A DNA stretch of 64,000 nucleotides from Phytopythium helicoides. Lineage: Eukaryota; Oomycota; Peronosporomycetes; Pythiales; Pythiaceae. The notes under the pieces were generated by a model that saw nothing but the letters and a program-made list of their open reading frames with translations, was not told the DNA's origin and ran no database searches. Positions 53,907-64,000 of this stretch are shown here, piece after piece. How positions within the stretch are numbered: the first letter of the stretch is position 1; every line of letters begins with the position of its first letter. A program made the translations under genes and the position numbers. The stretch is from positions 1,116,001-1,180,000 of the forward strand of contig JANFNE010000011.1 of NCBI GenBank assembly GCA_024867545.1, given 5' to 3'.

Positions 53907-55907
53907 ATGGTGGTGTACAACTTCAAGAAGATCCAGACGGTGCCGACGGCGTCCGACTTCATCGACATCGTGCTCACGCGCACGCAGCGCAAGACGCCGA
54001 CGGTGATCCACCCCACGTACGCCATCTCACGCATCCGCGCCTTCTACATGCGCAAGGTCAAGTTCACGCAGCAGACGTGCCAGGAGAAGCTCAGCCAGAT
54101 CATTGACGACTTCCCGCGCCTCGACGACCTGCATCCGTTCTACGCCGATCTCATCAACATCCTCTACGACCGCGACCACTACAAGCTCGCGCTCGGACAG
54201 GTCAACACGGCGCGCGCGCTCATCGACAACATCGCCAAGGACTATGTGCGCATGATCAAGTACGGCGACTCGCTCTACCGCTGCAAGCAGCTCAAGCGCG
54301 CCGCGCTCGGTCGCATGTGCACGCTTCTCAAGAAGCAGAAGGCCTCGCTCGAGTACCTCGAGGAGGTGCGCAAGCATCTCTCGCGTCTGCCGTCCATTGA
54401 CCCCAACACGCGCACGCTGCTGGTCACGGGCTTCCCCAACGTCGGCAAGTCCAGCTTTATGAACAAGGTCACGCGCGCCGATGTCGATGTGCAGCCCTAC
54501 GCGTTCACCACCAAGGCGCTGTACGTCGGCCACCTCGACTACAAGTACCTGCGCTGGCAGGTCATTGATACGCCCGGTATCTTGGACCACGCGCTCGAGG
54601 AGCGCAACACGATCGAGATGCAGGCCGTGACGGCGCTTGCACACTTGCAGGCGTCCATCCTCTTCTTCATGGACATTTCAGAGCAGTGCGGCTTCACGAT
54701 CGAGCAGCAGCTGAGCCTCTTCCACAACATCCGCCCGCTCTTTGCCAACAAGCCGCTGGTGCTTGTTGCCAACAAGATCGATCAGATGCGCTTCGACCAG
54801 CTCTCGGCCGAGCACCAGAAGATGATCAACGATGCTGTTGATGAGACCAAGGCCAAGTTCTTCACCATGTCGAACCACTCGGAGGAGAACGTGATGGAAG
54901 TCAAGAACTACGCGTGTGATGAGCTGCTCATGCACCGTGTGAGCTCCAAGGTCAAGGGCAACAAGGTCGCCGATGTCCTCAACCGCCTGAGCGTTGCCGT
55001 GCCCGTTGCCCGTGACAACGTCACCCGTGAGATCTCGATCCCGCAGAGCGTGCTGGAGGCTCGCAAGAATGGTGGATCAGCTGCCACTACGCGATCGCTG
55101 CTCAAGGACAAGATGAACGCCAACGGTGGCGCCGGTGTGTTCTCGTACAACTTCAAGGAGCACTACAAGGGCATGCTCAAGAACGACGACTGGGTGCAGG
55201 ACTCGATTCCCGAGATCTGGAACGGCAAGAACATTGCCGACTTTGTCGACCCCGATATCCTCAAGCGCCTGGATGCGCTCGAGCAGGAGGAGGACGAAGC
55301 CATGGCTAATGCCCCCATGGACATGGAGGACGACGAGGACGTGAGCGACCTCGACGATGAGCAGAAGGACAAGCTGGCTCGCATCCGCCAGAAGAAGGCT
55401 GTGATCATCGCCGACCACCGCATGAACAAAAACAAGAACCGCTCGACGCTGCCGCGCAAAGTTCTTGCCAAGCAGCGCACGCTCACTGACACGAAGAACG
55501 AGCTGGAGGCTCTTGGCGTCGACACGAGCCACATGAAGCACGCCGAGGCCGTGGCTGCCAAGTCAAAGGCTGGCGAGGAGTCTCGTGGCCGCAAGCGCGA
55601 CCGCGACGAGATGGAGGACGTGGACATGGAGGATGTCGAGGAGATGGACGACCGTGCTCGTGCGCGCTCCAAGTCGATCGCTCGCTCCAAGTCTCGCAAC
55701 CGCTCGCAGTCACTGGTCACGCCTCGCGACAAGGCCGGTTTCCCGAACGAGAAGCTCGCCGCGGTCGCCAAGCGCGCGACGCACCTCACGCAGCGCAAGG
55801 CCAACAAGAAGGCGCGCGCCGGCGAGGCCGACCGGATATCGGTTCCGAAGCTCGCCAAGTGGCAGAACTCGGGCAAGCGCAAGATGGGCAACACGCGGTC
55901 GCGTTAA
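53907..55907 (+). CDS. NOG1: Nucleolar GTP-binding protein 1 (60S ribosome biogenesis GTPase)
   Basis: Single exon, 666 aa. The N-terminal helical NOG1 domain ([20 protein letters not shown]) precedes the OBG-type GTPase: G1 GFPNVGKS (175-182), G3 DTPG (221-224), G4 NKID (289-292). After the G domain come the conserved [29 protein letters not shown] segment and a basic, nucleolar-type tail ending [13 protein letters not shown]1 binds pre-60S particles and is needed for late maturation steps. Length fits the family (about 630-670 aa). The ATG has a good context (ACCATGG). Confidence 0.97.
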   Translation: MVVYNFKKIQTVPTASDFIDIVLTRTQRKTPTVIHPTYAISRIRAFYMRKVKFTQQTCQEKLSQIIDDFPRLDDLHPFYADLINILYDRDHYKLALGQVNTARALIDNIAKDYVRMIKYGDSLYRCKQLKRAALGRMCTLLKKQKASLEYLEEVRKHLSRLPSIDPNTRTLLVTGFPNVGKSSFMNKVTRADVDVQPYAFTTKALYVGHLDYKYLRWQVIDTPGILDHALEERNTIEMQAVTALAHLQASILFFMDISEQCGFTIEQQLSLFHNIRPLFANKPLVLVANKIDQMRFDQLSAEHQKMINDAVDETKAKFFTMSNHSEENVMEVKNYACDELLMHRVSSKVKGNKVADVLNRLSVAVPVARDNVTREISIPQSVLEARKNGGSAATTRSLLKDKMNANGGAGVFSYNFKEHYKGMLKNDDWVQDSIPEIWNGKNIADFVDPDILKRLDALEQEEDEAMANAPMDMEDDEDVSDLDDEQKDKLARIRQKKAVIIADHRMNKNKNRSTLPRKVLAKQRTLTDTKNELEALGVDTSHMKHAEAVAAKSKAGEESRGRKRDRDEMEDVDMEDVEEMDDRARARSKSIARSKSRNRSQSLVTPRDKAGFPNEKLAAVAKRATHLTQRKANKKARAGEADRISVPKLAKWQNSGKRKMGNTRSR

Positions 55908-56076
55908 GTGTTTTCTCCAGCTTGTGCTTGTTCCGGCGGGCGAGCGGCTCTGGCGAGTCCCTTTTTGCTACGTTTGTACATTCGCCTCGCTTCCGAAATG
56001 CCGCCACGAGACGCTCGCGCGCGTCTGCTGCAGCTGCCGCCATATTAAATCTCAATATACCCGAGCTGTACGCTTT

Positions 56077-56785
56077 TCATTGTGCCGATGCGAGTTCTGA
56101 TGCTGTCTCGATGGAGCGCGAGCGGTACAGCCGCCGGATGCGCGCGAAGAGCAACCGTTCGTGACCGACGTGGTCTTCTAGCAAGCGGTCGACGTATGGC
56201 ACATACTTTTTGTCATGCCGCGAGAAAAACTTGACCAGGTTTTTCCTGCGTCGCCAACCACAAAACTGGTCGATGAGGTTTCCGTAACATGTTTTGTTCA
56301 TGAAACGACAGCACCTGTGCCGAGAAAACGCCGCCAACGTCGATGCAGGCGGGAAAATCACGTAGCGCAGCAACAGCGCGTACGACAGCAGCAGCGCGGT
56401 TTCCAGCACTGGAGCTCCCGCCTCGGCTACCAGCGGAGGCGCATCGTTCGCGACAATCAGCAAGTGGATTGCAGCGTGCACACACGAAGCTACAGCAGAA
56501 GCGCTGTCCCTTTAGACCGACCATTTCGTCCTAAAAGCGCAGCGATCTCAACGCACCGGCGATCAACTGCGCCGACATGGGAGATCGCAGCGACGCCAGC
56601 GTCGCCACGAGCGTCAGCGCCGTGCGCAGCTGCCGCGCGGAGCCCACAGCGGCACCCTCCCCGCCCCGCAGCTGGTGGACGCAGAGCTGCAGCTGCTCCA
56701 GCGCGAGCTCTGGCGCCGCATAGACGAGCGCGAGCGCCGCCAGCGCCGCCGCCTTCAACGTCAGCTTCGCCGCTGTGCGCCGCAT
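56077..56785 (-). CDS. Small putative membrane protein, 213 aa
   Basis: Exons 56785-56557 and 56489-56077 (67-nt intron) give 642 nt. The N-terminal half is Ala/Leu-rich with several hydrophobic stretches (LKAAALAALALVYAAPELAL, ALTLVATLASL; after the junction IHLLIVANDAPPLV and LLLSYALLLRYVIFPP). The C-terminal 80 residues are basic and polar (RRRKNLVKFFSRHDKKYVPYVD). It could be an organelle inner-membrane or ER protein; no family is recognised. It is convergent with NOG1, stops 170 bp apart. Confidence 0.65.
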
Positions 56786-57423
56786 GTCGAATTTTCTGAA
56801 TGCTGGTCTGACTTCATTTTCGTGGCTCTCGGAAAAATGACATGACTTGAAGATTTGTTGCTCGAGCGGTTGGTTGATGCTTCAAGCACTCGGTCTTCCT
56901 CCAAGCTGGCGAGGGATTTTCGATCGAGTGAGTGCGAGTCGTCGATGGAGAGAGGTGTTGGACGCTAGTGGTGGCTGCAGAAATGTCGGGCAATGTTGTT
57001 GGCACATCCGCGCTTCTTCGAAAGAAGCGCGGCTCCACCATTAGACGCAACTCGGCAATGATGGCAGCATCGGCACCTTCGCCAGCGAAACAGCAATTCG
57101 AGCTCAAGAAGCTCAATGCCGCTCCACGATCTCGTCCTTGGGGGGCCATGGCGATCCTTCAGTGTGTAGTTCGTTCCTGAGAAGCCAAGCAGCCTCCATG
57201 ACACATGCTGCGTTATTATTCGTCCGCAACACTGCAGTCCCTCGTTGTCCCTCTTTCAACATCCAAACGCGGGACGCTCGGGACCGGTATCCTCGCGGAC
57301 CGGAGCAAACGGCAACGTACATGGCTTAGAAAGGCGCTAACGCTCGCGGAGCGACGCGCCGCAGCCCCGAGAACGCGCGCCGTTGGCCCCGCAGTCGGCC
57401 AACTGCCTCGAGGCGCGCAGCAG
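56786..57423. other. Intergenic region before the HEATR6-like gene
   Basis: About 640 bp holding the small open frame listed at 56983-57180 and otherwise no recognisable feature. The frame of the downstream gene is open upstream to 57205, but no domain extends there. Confidence 0.4.
56983..57180 (+). CDS. Possible small ORF, 65 aa, basic
   Basis: ATG at 56983 in a tolerable context; the peptide is basic and Ser/Ala-rich (LLRKKRGSTIRRNS, then FELKKLNAAPRSRPWG). No similarity is recognised. It could be an unannotated short gene, an upstream exon of the HEATR6-like gene, or chance. No splice site clearly links it to 57424. Confidence 0.25.
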   Translation: MSGNVVGTSALLRKKRGSTIRRNSAMMAASAPSPAKQQFELKKLNAAPRSRPWGAMAILQCVVRS

Positions 57424-60400
57424 ATGCAGCCGGCGGGTGCGGCCGCGTGGAACTTGGGCGCGCAGCGGCGCGACCGCAAGGCGTGGGGCGTGCTGCGCGA
57501 GCGGCTGGAGGCGGACGCGGCCGTGCTGCGCCTCACGCTCGTCGAGATGGAGGAGATGCTCAAGCAGCTGATCGACATCGCGCTGCCCAACCCGCGCATC
57601 CGCGGCGAGGTGCGGCGCGCCGGTCGCGCGTTGTGGAGGCGGTTGGAGGAGACTGACGGCGTTGGTGTCGGCAGGAGATCGCGGCGGTGGTGACGGCGCT
57701 CGCGAGGGTCCTGCCGCTCAGCTCGAGCCTGCTCTGCTCGGAGTTCGCGCGGTTTGTGCAGAAGGCGTGCACCAAAGAGCGCGTGCTGTTTGCCAGCGAT
57801 CAGCTGGAGCTCGTCATGGAGTTCTTCCTCAACTTTATCAAGGTTTGTCCCAGCTGGTACACGGCCAGCTCCATCCGCGCGCTTGGCATGATCCTGCACG
57901 ACAACGCCGACCGCGCGACACACGAGCTAGATTTGCTGTTTGCTGTACTCATGAAGCACCTGGACCCGTCAGGCGTCGACATTGAAGCCCGCTACGCAGC
58001 CACTAGCTGCGTCTCCAATATCTGCACCCAAGCAGGCAAGACGCCAGAGATCTACCACTACTTTTCGTCTTTACTGCGCATGGTGGTGGAGAATTTCAGA
58101 CAGCAGTCGCAGAGCTTGATCCGCGGTGAGAACGAACGCATCCTCGTGCGTGCATGCACCTGCAGCATGAAGTGCATTTACACAATCATCAACTCGAACC
58201 ACGAGCAACTCAATGACCGCATTTCAGCTCTACTACCAAGTCTTCTTAGCTCGATGCGCCAAGTCGTCGGATACGGACTGACGCTACAGCACCAAAAGGA
58301 CCGACTTGTATTTGCCTACCAAGATGAACTGCCCATCTCCGATTCCGATTCTTCAGTGTGTGGATCCGACAGCGGCAGCGTCGATGGTCGCGGGACAGGA
58401 GAGTAAGTCCAGCTTTACTTACGAGGGTTGCCTTTGTTGGCATCAATACTGATCTCGCTGCTCTGTGTATTAAACCGAAATCAGAGGTCTACTGGCGCGA
58501 CTGCGAATTACGGTGCTCAACACGTTTGAAGTGATTGTTCGCTACTTCCCCAAGTCGATCACGTCCTCGGTTGGGCTATATCTCCCCGAACAAACAACGC
58601 CGTATATGACATTATATGGTGATACGCCATCCGTGCTGACTCTGCTGATTGCAGATCCCTGTGAGAAAGCTCGCATGAGCGCCGTCAAGTTTCTTGATGG
58701 CATTTGGGAAAAGATCCCGCTGAAGCAGTACTTTCGGCACTCAGTCACATCTAGTGCTGAGGCTACAACCACCTCATTTGCATCTATGCCGAAGCGTATC
58801 TCGCTGATGCTGTACCAAGTTCATTTCACCCTCGTCTATTGTATCCAGCACGAACGAGAAGGCAGTTCGCTCGTTCAAATGCTCAAGGTTTGCTTGTTCA
58901 TCTCAATTTCGGGGAAAACGGGGTGATGCCAAAGACTAACAAATTAATGTGCATTACAGACAACAGCCTCTGTCGTTCAGCGATTTCCGTACCCAAACGT
59001 CGGCAGCACTGCAGCCCAAAGCCGGCTCTCACCGAGCCTGGAAGAACTAACTAACGCTCTGGCGTCTAGTCTGTACAATGTTGCGATGACCTCTGGTACG
59101 TTAGCTTGGCGTCTTGTGCCAGATTACGAACTAACATTGGGTATCTTCGTGATTATTCAGATCACAGTGTCCGCATGACCAGCCTTTCTTGCCTTTCCGC
59201 GCTTCTCAATATACAAGATACTCTCCCTGCGATGCTGGAGTGGATGATTTCAACGACAAATACCGTCCAGATTTTCGACGGCGCCGGCGTATCCATTTCT
59301 AGCGGCTCCAACTTATTGCGCAAGCATTCTTTTGTTGAAGAGCTGCTTCAGATTGCGGCACGCCCAGATGAGCCTGGTCGAGCATTACTACGCCTGGAAG
59401 CTATGTCTTTGCTCTCTAAGGTGGCGAAAAACTATTCTGCAGCGTTGAGGTACGCGTTGTGGGCGAACTCGTATTGTATCATGCTTTGAGCGAGTACTGA
59501 AAGAGAAACTCGTGGTGTCGCAGTGTGAATTGGACTCGGCTGTCAGCCTTTATGCTTGCTGCGTTCCAAGACATGGATCCAAATGTTCGACTTCAAGCCG
59601 TCAAAATCTTGGAGAACTACATCAAAGGAGAAGGTGCTCGGCAGACCAACGATGAAAGTGCAGCTTCTACAAATCGGCAGCAAGCAGATGGTTTTGTTGA
59701 CACGGTAAGTTCATCCTTGCTATTTCTTTGGAAGTATACAAAAGGCTCACTTTACTTACTTTTCTCAGGCTCGTCTCGGCGGGTCACGCAGTGCTTGTCT
59801 CGCGTTCCTAGCGACTCACTTAGTGCGTGCATTTCACGACACATCACACCACGTCCGAGCATGTGTTTGTGCATGCTTCACTCTGCTTTCGTCGTCTGAT
59901 TGGGATAAGCTGCTGGAGATACGAGTGAGTCTGCCAGTCTACTTACGGGGAAGTGCTGGAAAGACGACAGCTGATTCGTATGCAGCTCTGTTTCTTCAAA
60001 CACCTCAAGATACCTCTCCAGTGGTTCGAGCAGCGGGATTCCGGCTTCTCGGATCTTTATGCTTGACTCCAGCCTTCAAGAAACGTGATTTTTCATGCCT
60101 CGTGGCCGGACTAGCGCTTGAGGCCCTGGGAGATTCCACGTTAAATGTGCGCGTAAGGGCGGCGTGGGCACTCGGAAACGTATGTACGACGATCGGTCCC
60201 GAGAGCATACCTTCGTTGGAGCGGCAAAATGGATCGACCGCCAAGCCATTGCTGCTGTTCGACTTGCTTCCACCGATTCAAATGCGGTACATCACGGAAA
60301 AAATGCTTGTGTGTATCAACGACAACGACAAGGTCGCCTCAAGCGTAGCTCGAACACTAGGTCTCATTTGTCGGTGGATCAGCTTTGAGCCGTTCGCCGC

Positions 60401-61211
60401 CACACTGACACCTTACGAAGCTGCTGGCCTTCACGAACTTCTAGCACAGGCAATGGTAATTCTGGCGTCCAAGATCAATACGGGCTCACCAAAAGTTCGG
60501 TGGAACGCTTGCCACGCGATTGCAAAGGTGCTTTTGTGTCCAAGCTTGCCGCTTGCATCAGTAACGTGGGCACCAGCGGTGTTCCAGGCACTTATCACTG
60601 CAATAGCACAGCAAGAAAACTTCAAGGTGCGAATCAGCGCATGCACTGCGCTTCGTGTATCGCGATCGCGCTCAGCGTACGGAAACTTTTTCAAGTCTTC
60701 CCTTTATGCGGTTATCGATGCGCTGGAGACTGCGTCAGATCTGAAAGACGTGACTGAATTTCGATACAAAGAACAGCTCGAGACGCAGTTATCGTTTACG
60801 CTGGTTCACCTCATTCAGATCGCAACGGACGAAGACGATTCACTGATATGGACGGCGATTCGCAGCAAGCCGGCAGGCTTTTTGTACGATTGGCTGCTGC
60901 ACAACTTGCACCGAATGAGCACGGCAATCGAGATGGAGGCGAACAGAGAGGATGGAGGGCTTGGCGGGGATGAGAACGATGAATCAGGAGTTACGGGAGG
61001 CGGTGGTGGCGGAAGCGGTGACACCCACGATATCAACCCAATAAAGAAGGAAGAGCTGCTCGCAGCAGTGCGGTCCCTTCTACGGATTCTTCAGCATATG
61101 GACACTGCCAACACGTACACAACGAGCTGCTCATCGCTGCTTTACGACACGAAGCTGGCTCTGGAGCGAGAGGTTCTCTTCTCGCGTGAGGACATTCCGT
61201 TCGAGTTTTGA
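57424..61211 (+). CDS. HEATR6: HEATR6-like HEAT-repeat protein
   Basis: Seven exons by my reading: 57424-57609, 57675-58402, 58485-58887, then exons near 58960-59095, 59160-59450, 59522-59705 and 59768-61211; roughly 1,120 aa. Helical repeats run throughout. The best landmarks are DTSPVVRAAGFRLLGSLCL and STLNVRVRAAWALGNVCT, which match the paired repeats of HEATR6, and SVRMTSLSCLSALL. An acidic Ser/Asp insert (about 285-305) and a Gly/Glu-rich insert near the C-terminus are less conserved. HEATR6 (amplified-in-breast-cancer 1 in human) has no settled biochemical role. The 3' end is 106 bp from the convergent Gemin5-like gene. Confidence 0.8.
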
Positions 61212-61316
61212 TGCCCGAGTAGCGCCGCACATGGCTGATTTGAATGATTTGACTTATTGGATAAGGCGAAGCATGGTTTTGAAATATGAACGCGATGGAT
61301 ACGGGTCGTTACCCTA

Positions 61317-64000
61317 TTATTGATCAATAACATTGTCCCTAGCGTGTCCACCTATCATCTGTTGTAGGATTTTCAACTCGGCTGCGAGCTGTTCACCGTG
61401 AAGAGCGGCATCTTCAGCCACGTCCGACTCTTGTGAGATGTTGCTCAACTGGGCTGCATCGAGGACTCGTTGTGAAGTGCAATCCACCCATTCGAAGCTA
61501 TGCTGACGTAGTCTACCAGCAATGCCTACAGCAACTCGGCATTGGAGAAGCTGTAGTGTATGCCAGAGACTTTGTGCATCGGACGGTTCATCTGCAAGCT
61601 CTCCGATGTCCAAAACCGGAGAGCTGCTGGATGCCACTCCGCCTGGAAACAAGAGGACGACAAGTTTGACAGCGAGAGAAATGCACTCACTGTCATCTTC
61701 TTCATCACCACCCGTGGGCTCTTCTAAAGCGATCGTATCCACGACATCACCGAGTAGACGTACAAGGTGTTCCATCGAACTGATCAAACATCCAGTCATT
61801 GCGTCCACGACAAAGCGAAGTATGTCAATGGCAACATCAAAAAGCTGTCGAGTCGATGGAGCAGCGCCTAGCAGAACTTGACTCCGCCACTCAAGTAGCA
61901 GCCAGCTGTTTTCATCGTCCATGAGAAGATCCTGTGCTTCTGATAGGATATCTTCGTCCATGTTTGACTCGTCATCGCTGGGCCAAACTCCACATTGATG
62001 ACAGACACCAACGACTTTGCTCCAAAAGTCATCAGCAAGACAAATCAAAGACTCCGTTGTTTCACATGCTGATAGCCTTGGATACCCCGCTGAGATCAGG
62101 TCAGAAGGATATGCACCGCCTTCATAGGTCTGACTTCCCACCATTTCTACCAACAACTGAATGAGCTCGTTGTCCGGAAAACGACGCTGTAGTACTTTCA
62201 GCTCAGTCGGTAATTCAAATCCGTCAATTGAGAAATTGTCTCCTGATCCATTCATGATCAACGCCTCAAGAATGACAGTCAGGCACCGCGTAAGACGGAA
62301 GGACGTTGCCGCCATCGGCCGGCTTGAATTAATTCGAAGCTGTGGAGACTGAACCACCAGCAGGTCAACTGCCCTTGATGCATCCTTGAATAGTGCCTCG
62401 CGCACAAGCGGTCCAAGAATGTCAATCGTGATAAATGCGGCTGGGAACGAGAGAGGTTCTTCACCCACACGATTGTCAATAGTTGGGTAAGCAAGTTCAT
62501 GGAGCAAATCGACAGCCTGAGCAATGCAAGCAGCATTCTTAGTCTTGACAAGCGCACGAATAGCCCCAGCTCTCCATGACAAAGTTTCTTCAACACTGGT
62601 ACTCAACCCACTCATAGGATCGAGTGGAGAGTCTTCAAGACTGGAATAAATGAGTGCGGCATCGCCGTATTGACCTCGCTTTTCTAGCCACAGCGCATAT
62701 TTCCATGCTACTTCGCGGACAAGCGGGTCTGACGCCCCAAGACGTTGCTTAGCTAGCACAAGTGCTTCTGGGAAGGCTGCACCCTCAAAGAGTGAGCGAA
62801 TAGCAGAGCGGACTTTACCGATTCCGAGAAAATGAAAAGCAGCAGTGCTATAATCTCCACGGGCGACAAGTTGTTGTGCGAACAAGTTGGTCACTTCGCG
62901 CCATACTTCCATTCCTGCCATGGGTGACAGTGCAACCCACGTTGCATCAAGGGTTCCCTCTTTGACTACAACATGAAGAGCATCTGCAACTTTTCCTTGC
63001 AATAGTAACACGCGCGCTTGAGCTTCCCAGTTCTCTTCGCTTGCAAATCTGGTCTGCTCTTTGTGGAAGAATTGAGAAATAGAACTGCGCGACTTCAAAG
63101 GATTGTCATTGGGACGATCAAGAAGAGGCAGGATTGACACAAGATGATCGACTCCACCAGCTGACTCAATTTGGACTCTTGCTGGACGTACACTAATGTC
63201 AGCTGTCGTGTTCAGCTTTGCGGTACGGGCTGCAAAATAATTAGCGACTTGACTATGCGCAGTCGGAGAAGACTCAGAATGAAATAAAGCCGCACTCTTT
63301 TGGGAATTCTTTTTCTTCTTCGGCTTCTTTGGAGCACTCGAAATTGACGCCTTCTCTACGAGTGGTGTAGACTGATTATGACCGTTGGTTGATGGCTCCA
63401 TGACGTTGTTGCTTTCAGGATTTGTCGTTTTTGTGCTCAACGAAAGTTGTTGAGCCCCATCTTTCACCTGTCGAGGCTTTATGCTGAGGTCTTCGCCACT
63501 GATTTGCGCGTCAGGGAAGTCATGAATCTTCCAAATCCGAGCAGATTGATCTTCACCTCCGCTGACGATCACTGTTGGGGAAGTCCAATCGAGAGTGAGG
63601 ACTCGCCCTACGTGCTCTCTGAAGGCAGCTACTCTTGGTTCTTTGCGACGACTGATATCCCAGACAGTAGCACACCCGTCTGCACCGCACGACGCAAGCA
63701 AAGGCGTCTCTCCAGCAATTTTAGCGCCATTTTCTTTATCAGATTCCACTGGTTGCCACTTCAACTGATTTACCTTTCCAGCGTGGCCATCCAACTTCGC
63801 CACAAGGATAAGAGAGCTCACATCATCCCCATCAAGTTGGTACACTAATATGCGTCCATCTCCCCCGCCTGTCGCAATCCAACGACTATTCCCGACTTGG
63901 GTCCACGAGATGCAACAAACACGATCTTCATGATCCTGGACGACTCCAACATTCCTTGCCTCATCCGCGTTCACTGAAAAGTGATCCACGATCTCGACGA
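61317..64000 (-). CDS. GEMIN5: Gemin5-like WD40/TPR protein, 5'-truncated by the window edge
   Basis: The frame stays open to the right border (895 codons visible), so the N-terminus lies outside; the GTG at 63989 is not a credible start. The visible part begins with about three to four WD40 blades (DRVCCISWTQVGNSRWIATGGGDGRILVY; LLASCGADGCATVWDISRR; VSGGEDQSARIWKI). A Lys-rich linker follows, then a helical TPR-like region with ATWVALSPMAGMEVWREVTNLFAQQLVARGDYSTAAFHFLGIGK and EALVLAKQRLG. That block closely resembles the Gemin5 dimerisation/TPR module. Gemin5 recognises snRNA for SMN-dependent Sm-core assembly in the cytoplasm. Confidence 0.8.
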   Translation of the reverse strand, partial: VEIVDHFSVNADEARNVGVVQDHEDRVCCISWTQVGNSRWIATGGGDGRILVYQLDGDDVSSLILVAKLDGHAGKVNQLKWQPVESDKENGAKIAGETPLLASCGADGCATVWDISRRKEPRVAAFREHVGRVLTLDWTSPTVIVSGGEDQSARIWKIHDFPDAQISGEDLSIKPRQVKDGAQQLSLSTKTTNPESNNVMEPSTNGHNQSTPLVEKASISSAPKKPKKKKNSQKSAALFHSESSPTAHSQVANYFAARTAKLNTTADISVRPARVQIESAGGVDHLVSILPLLDRPNDNPLKSRSSISQFFHKEQTRFASEENWEAQARVLLLQGKVADALHVVVKEGTLDATWVALSPMAGMEVWREVTNLFAQQLVARGDYSTAAFHFLGIGKVRSAIRSLFEGAAFPEALVLAKQRLGASDPLVREVAWKYALWLEKRGQYGDAALIYSSLEDSPLDPMSGLSTSVEETLSWRAGAIRALVKTKNAACIAQAVDLLHELAYPTIDNRVGEEPLSFPAAFITIDILGPLVREALFKDASRAVDLLVVQSPQLRINSSRPMAATSFRLTRCLTVILEALIMNGSGDNFSIDGFELPTELKVLQRRFPDNELIQLLVEMVGSQTYEGGAYPSDLISAGYPRLSACETTESLICLADDFWSKVVGVCHQCGVWPSDDESNMDEDILSEAQDLLMDDENSWLLLEWRSQVLLGAAPSTRQLFDVAIDILRFVVDAMTGCLISSMEHLVRLLGDVVDTIALEEPTGGDEEDDSECISLAVKLVVLLFPGGVASSSSPVLDIGELADEPSDAQSLWHTLQLLQCRVAVGIAGRLRQHSFEWVDCTSQRVLDAAQLSNISQESDVAEDAALHGEQLAAELKILQQMIGGHARDNVIDQ

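Overview
The window is nuclear DNA from a eukaryote, most likely an oomycete (stramenopile). This is inferred from compact genes about 50-400 bp apart, many short introns (about 49-90 nt) with GTRNGT donors and CTRAC/CTAAY-like branch sites, GC-rich first exons, and a mix of animal-like and plant-like gene families (coilin, Gemin5, ULK4/RUNKEL, DDM1/LSH, anoctamin, ATP-dependent PEPCK, malate synthase). I cannot name the genus. Nothing points to a bacterial, viral or plasmid origin, and I see no tRNA, rRNA, CRISPR array or intact transposon. Many genes here are spliced; where given, exon limits were read from donor/acceptor sites and checked by reading frame.

Left part (1-28.3 kb), mostly single-copy housekeeping genes: SWIB/MDM2 small protein (+), unknown protein with duplicated Cys clusters (-), F-box/kelch protein (-), Rab2 (-), ULK4/RUNKEL-type kinase (+), protein with many acidic-FGDF motifs resembling AP-1/GGA accessory proteins (-), anoctamin (+), coiled-coil protein with two RFTI motifs (+), small signal/TM protein (-), DDM1/LSH chromatin remodeller (+), malate synthase (-).

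Middle part (28.4-46.6 kb), the dynamic region. Three relatives of a multi-pass membrane protein family (intact -, decayed -, intact +) surround a coilin gene. Next comes a large inverted repeat with arms of about 4.34 kb (34777-39113 and 42275-46618). Each arm carries ATP-dependent PEPCK and, divergently, an EF-hand gene. The left EF-hand gene is complete and the right one is cut. Between the arms lies a flavin amine oxidase split into two halves in opposite orientation. Re-inverting one 741-bp segment (41534-42274) on paper restores both the oxidase (477 aa, in frame through four introns/junctions) and the continuity of the right EF-hand copy. The locus therefore records an inverted duplication followed by a small, exact inversion that broke two genes at once.

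Right part (46.7-64 kb), again housekeeping: TTI2-like (+), two coiled-coil proteins (-), NOG1 GTPase (+), a small membrane protein (-), HEATR6-like (+), and the 3' part of a Gemin5-like WD40 gene (-) that leaves the window at its right edge.

Functional links: PEPCK (two copies) and malate synthase belong to gluconeogenesis/glyoxylate metabolism; malate synthase has a PTS2-like N-terminus rather than a C-terminal PTS1. Coilin and Gemin5 both serve snRNP biogenesis but are 30 kb apart, so the neighbourhood is probably accidental.
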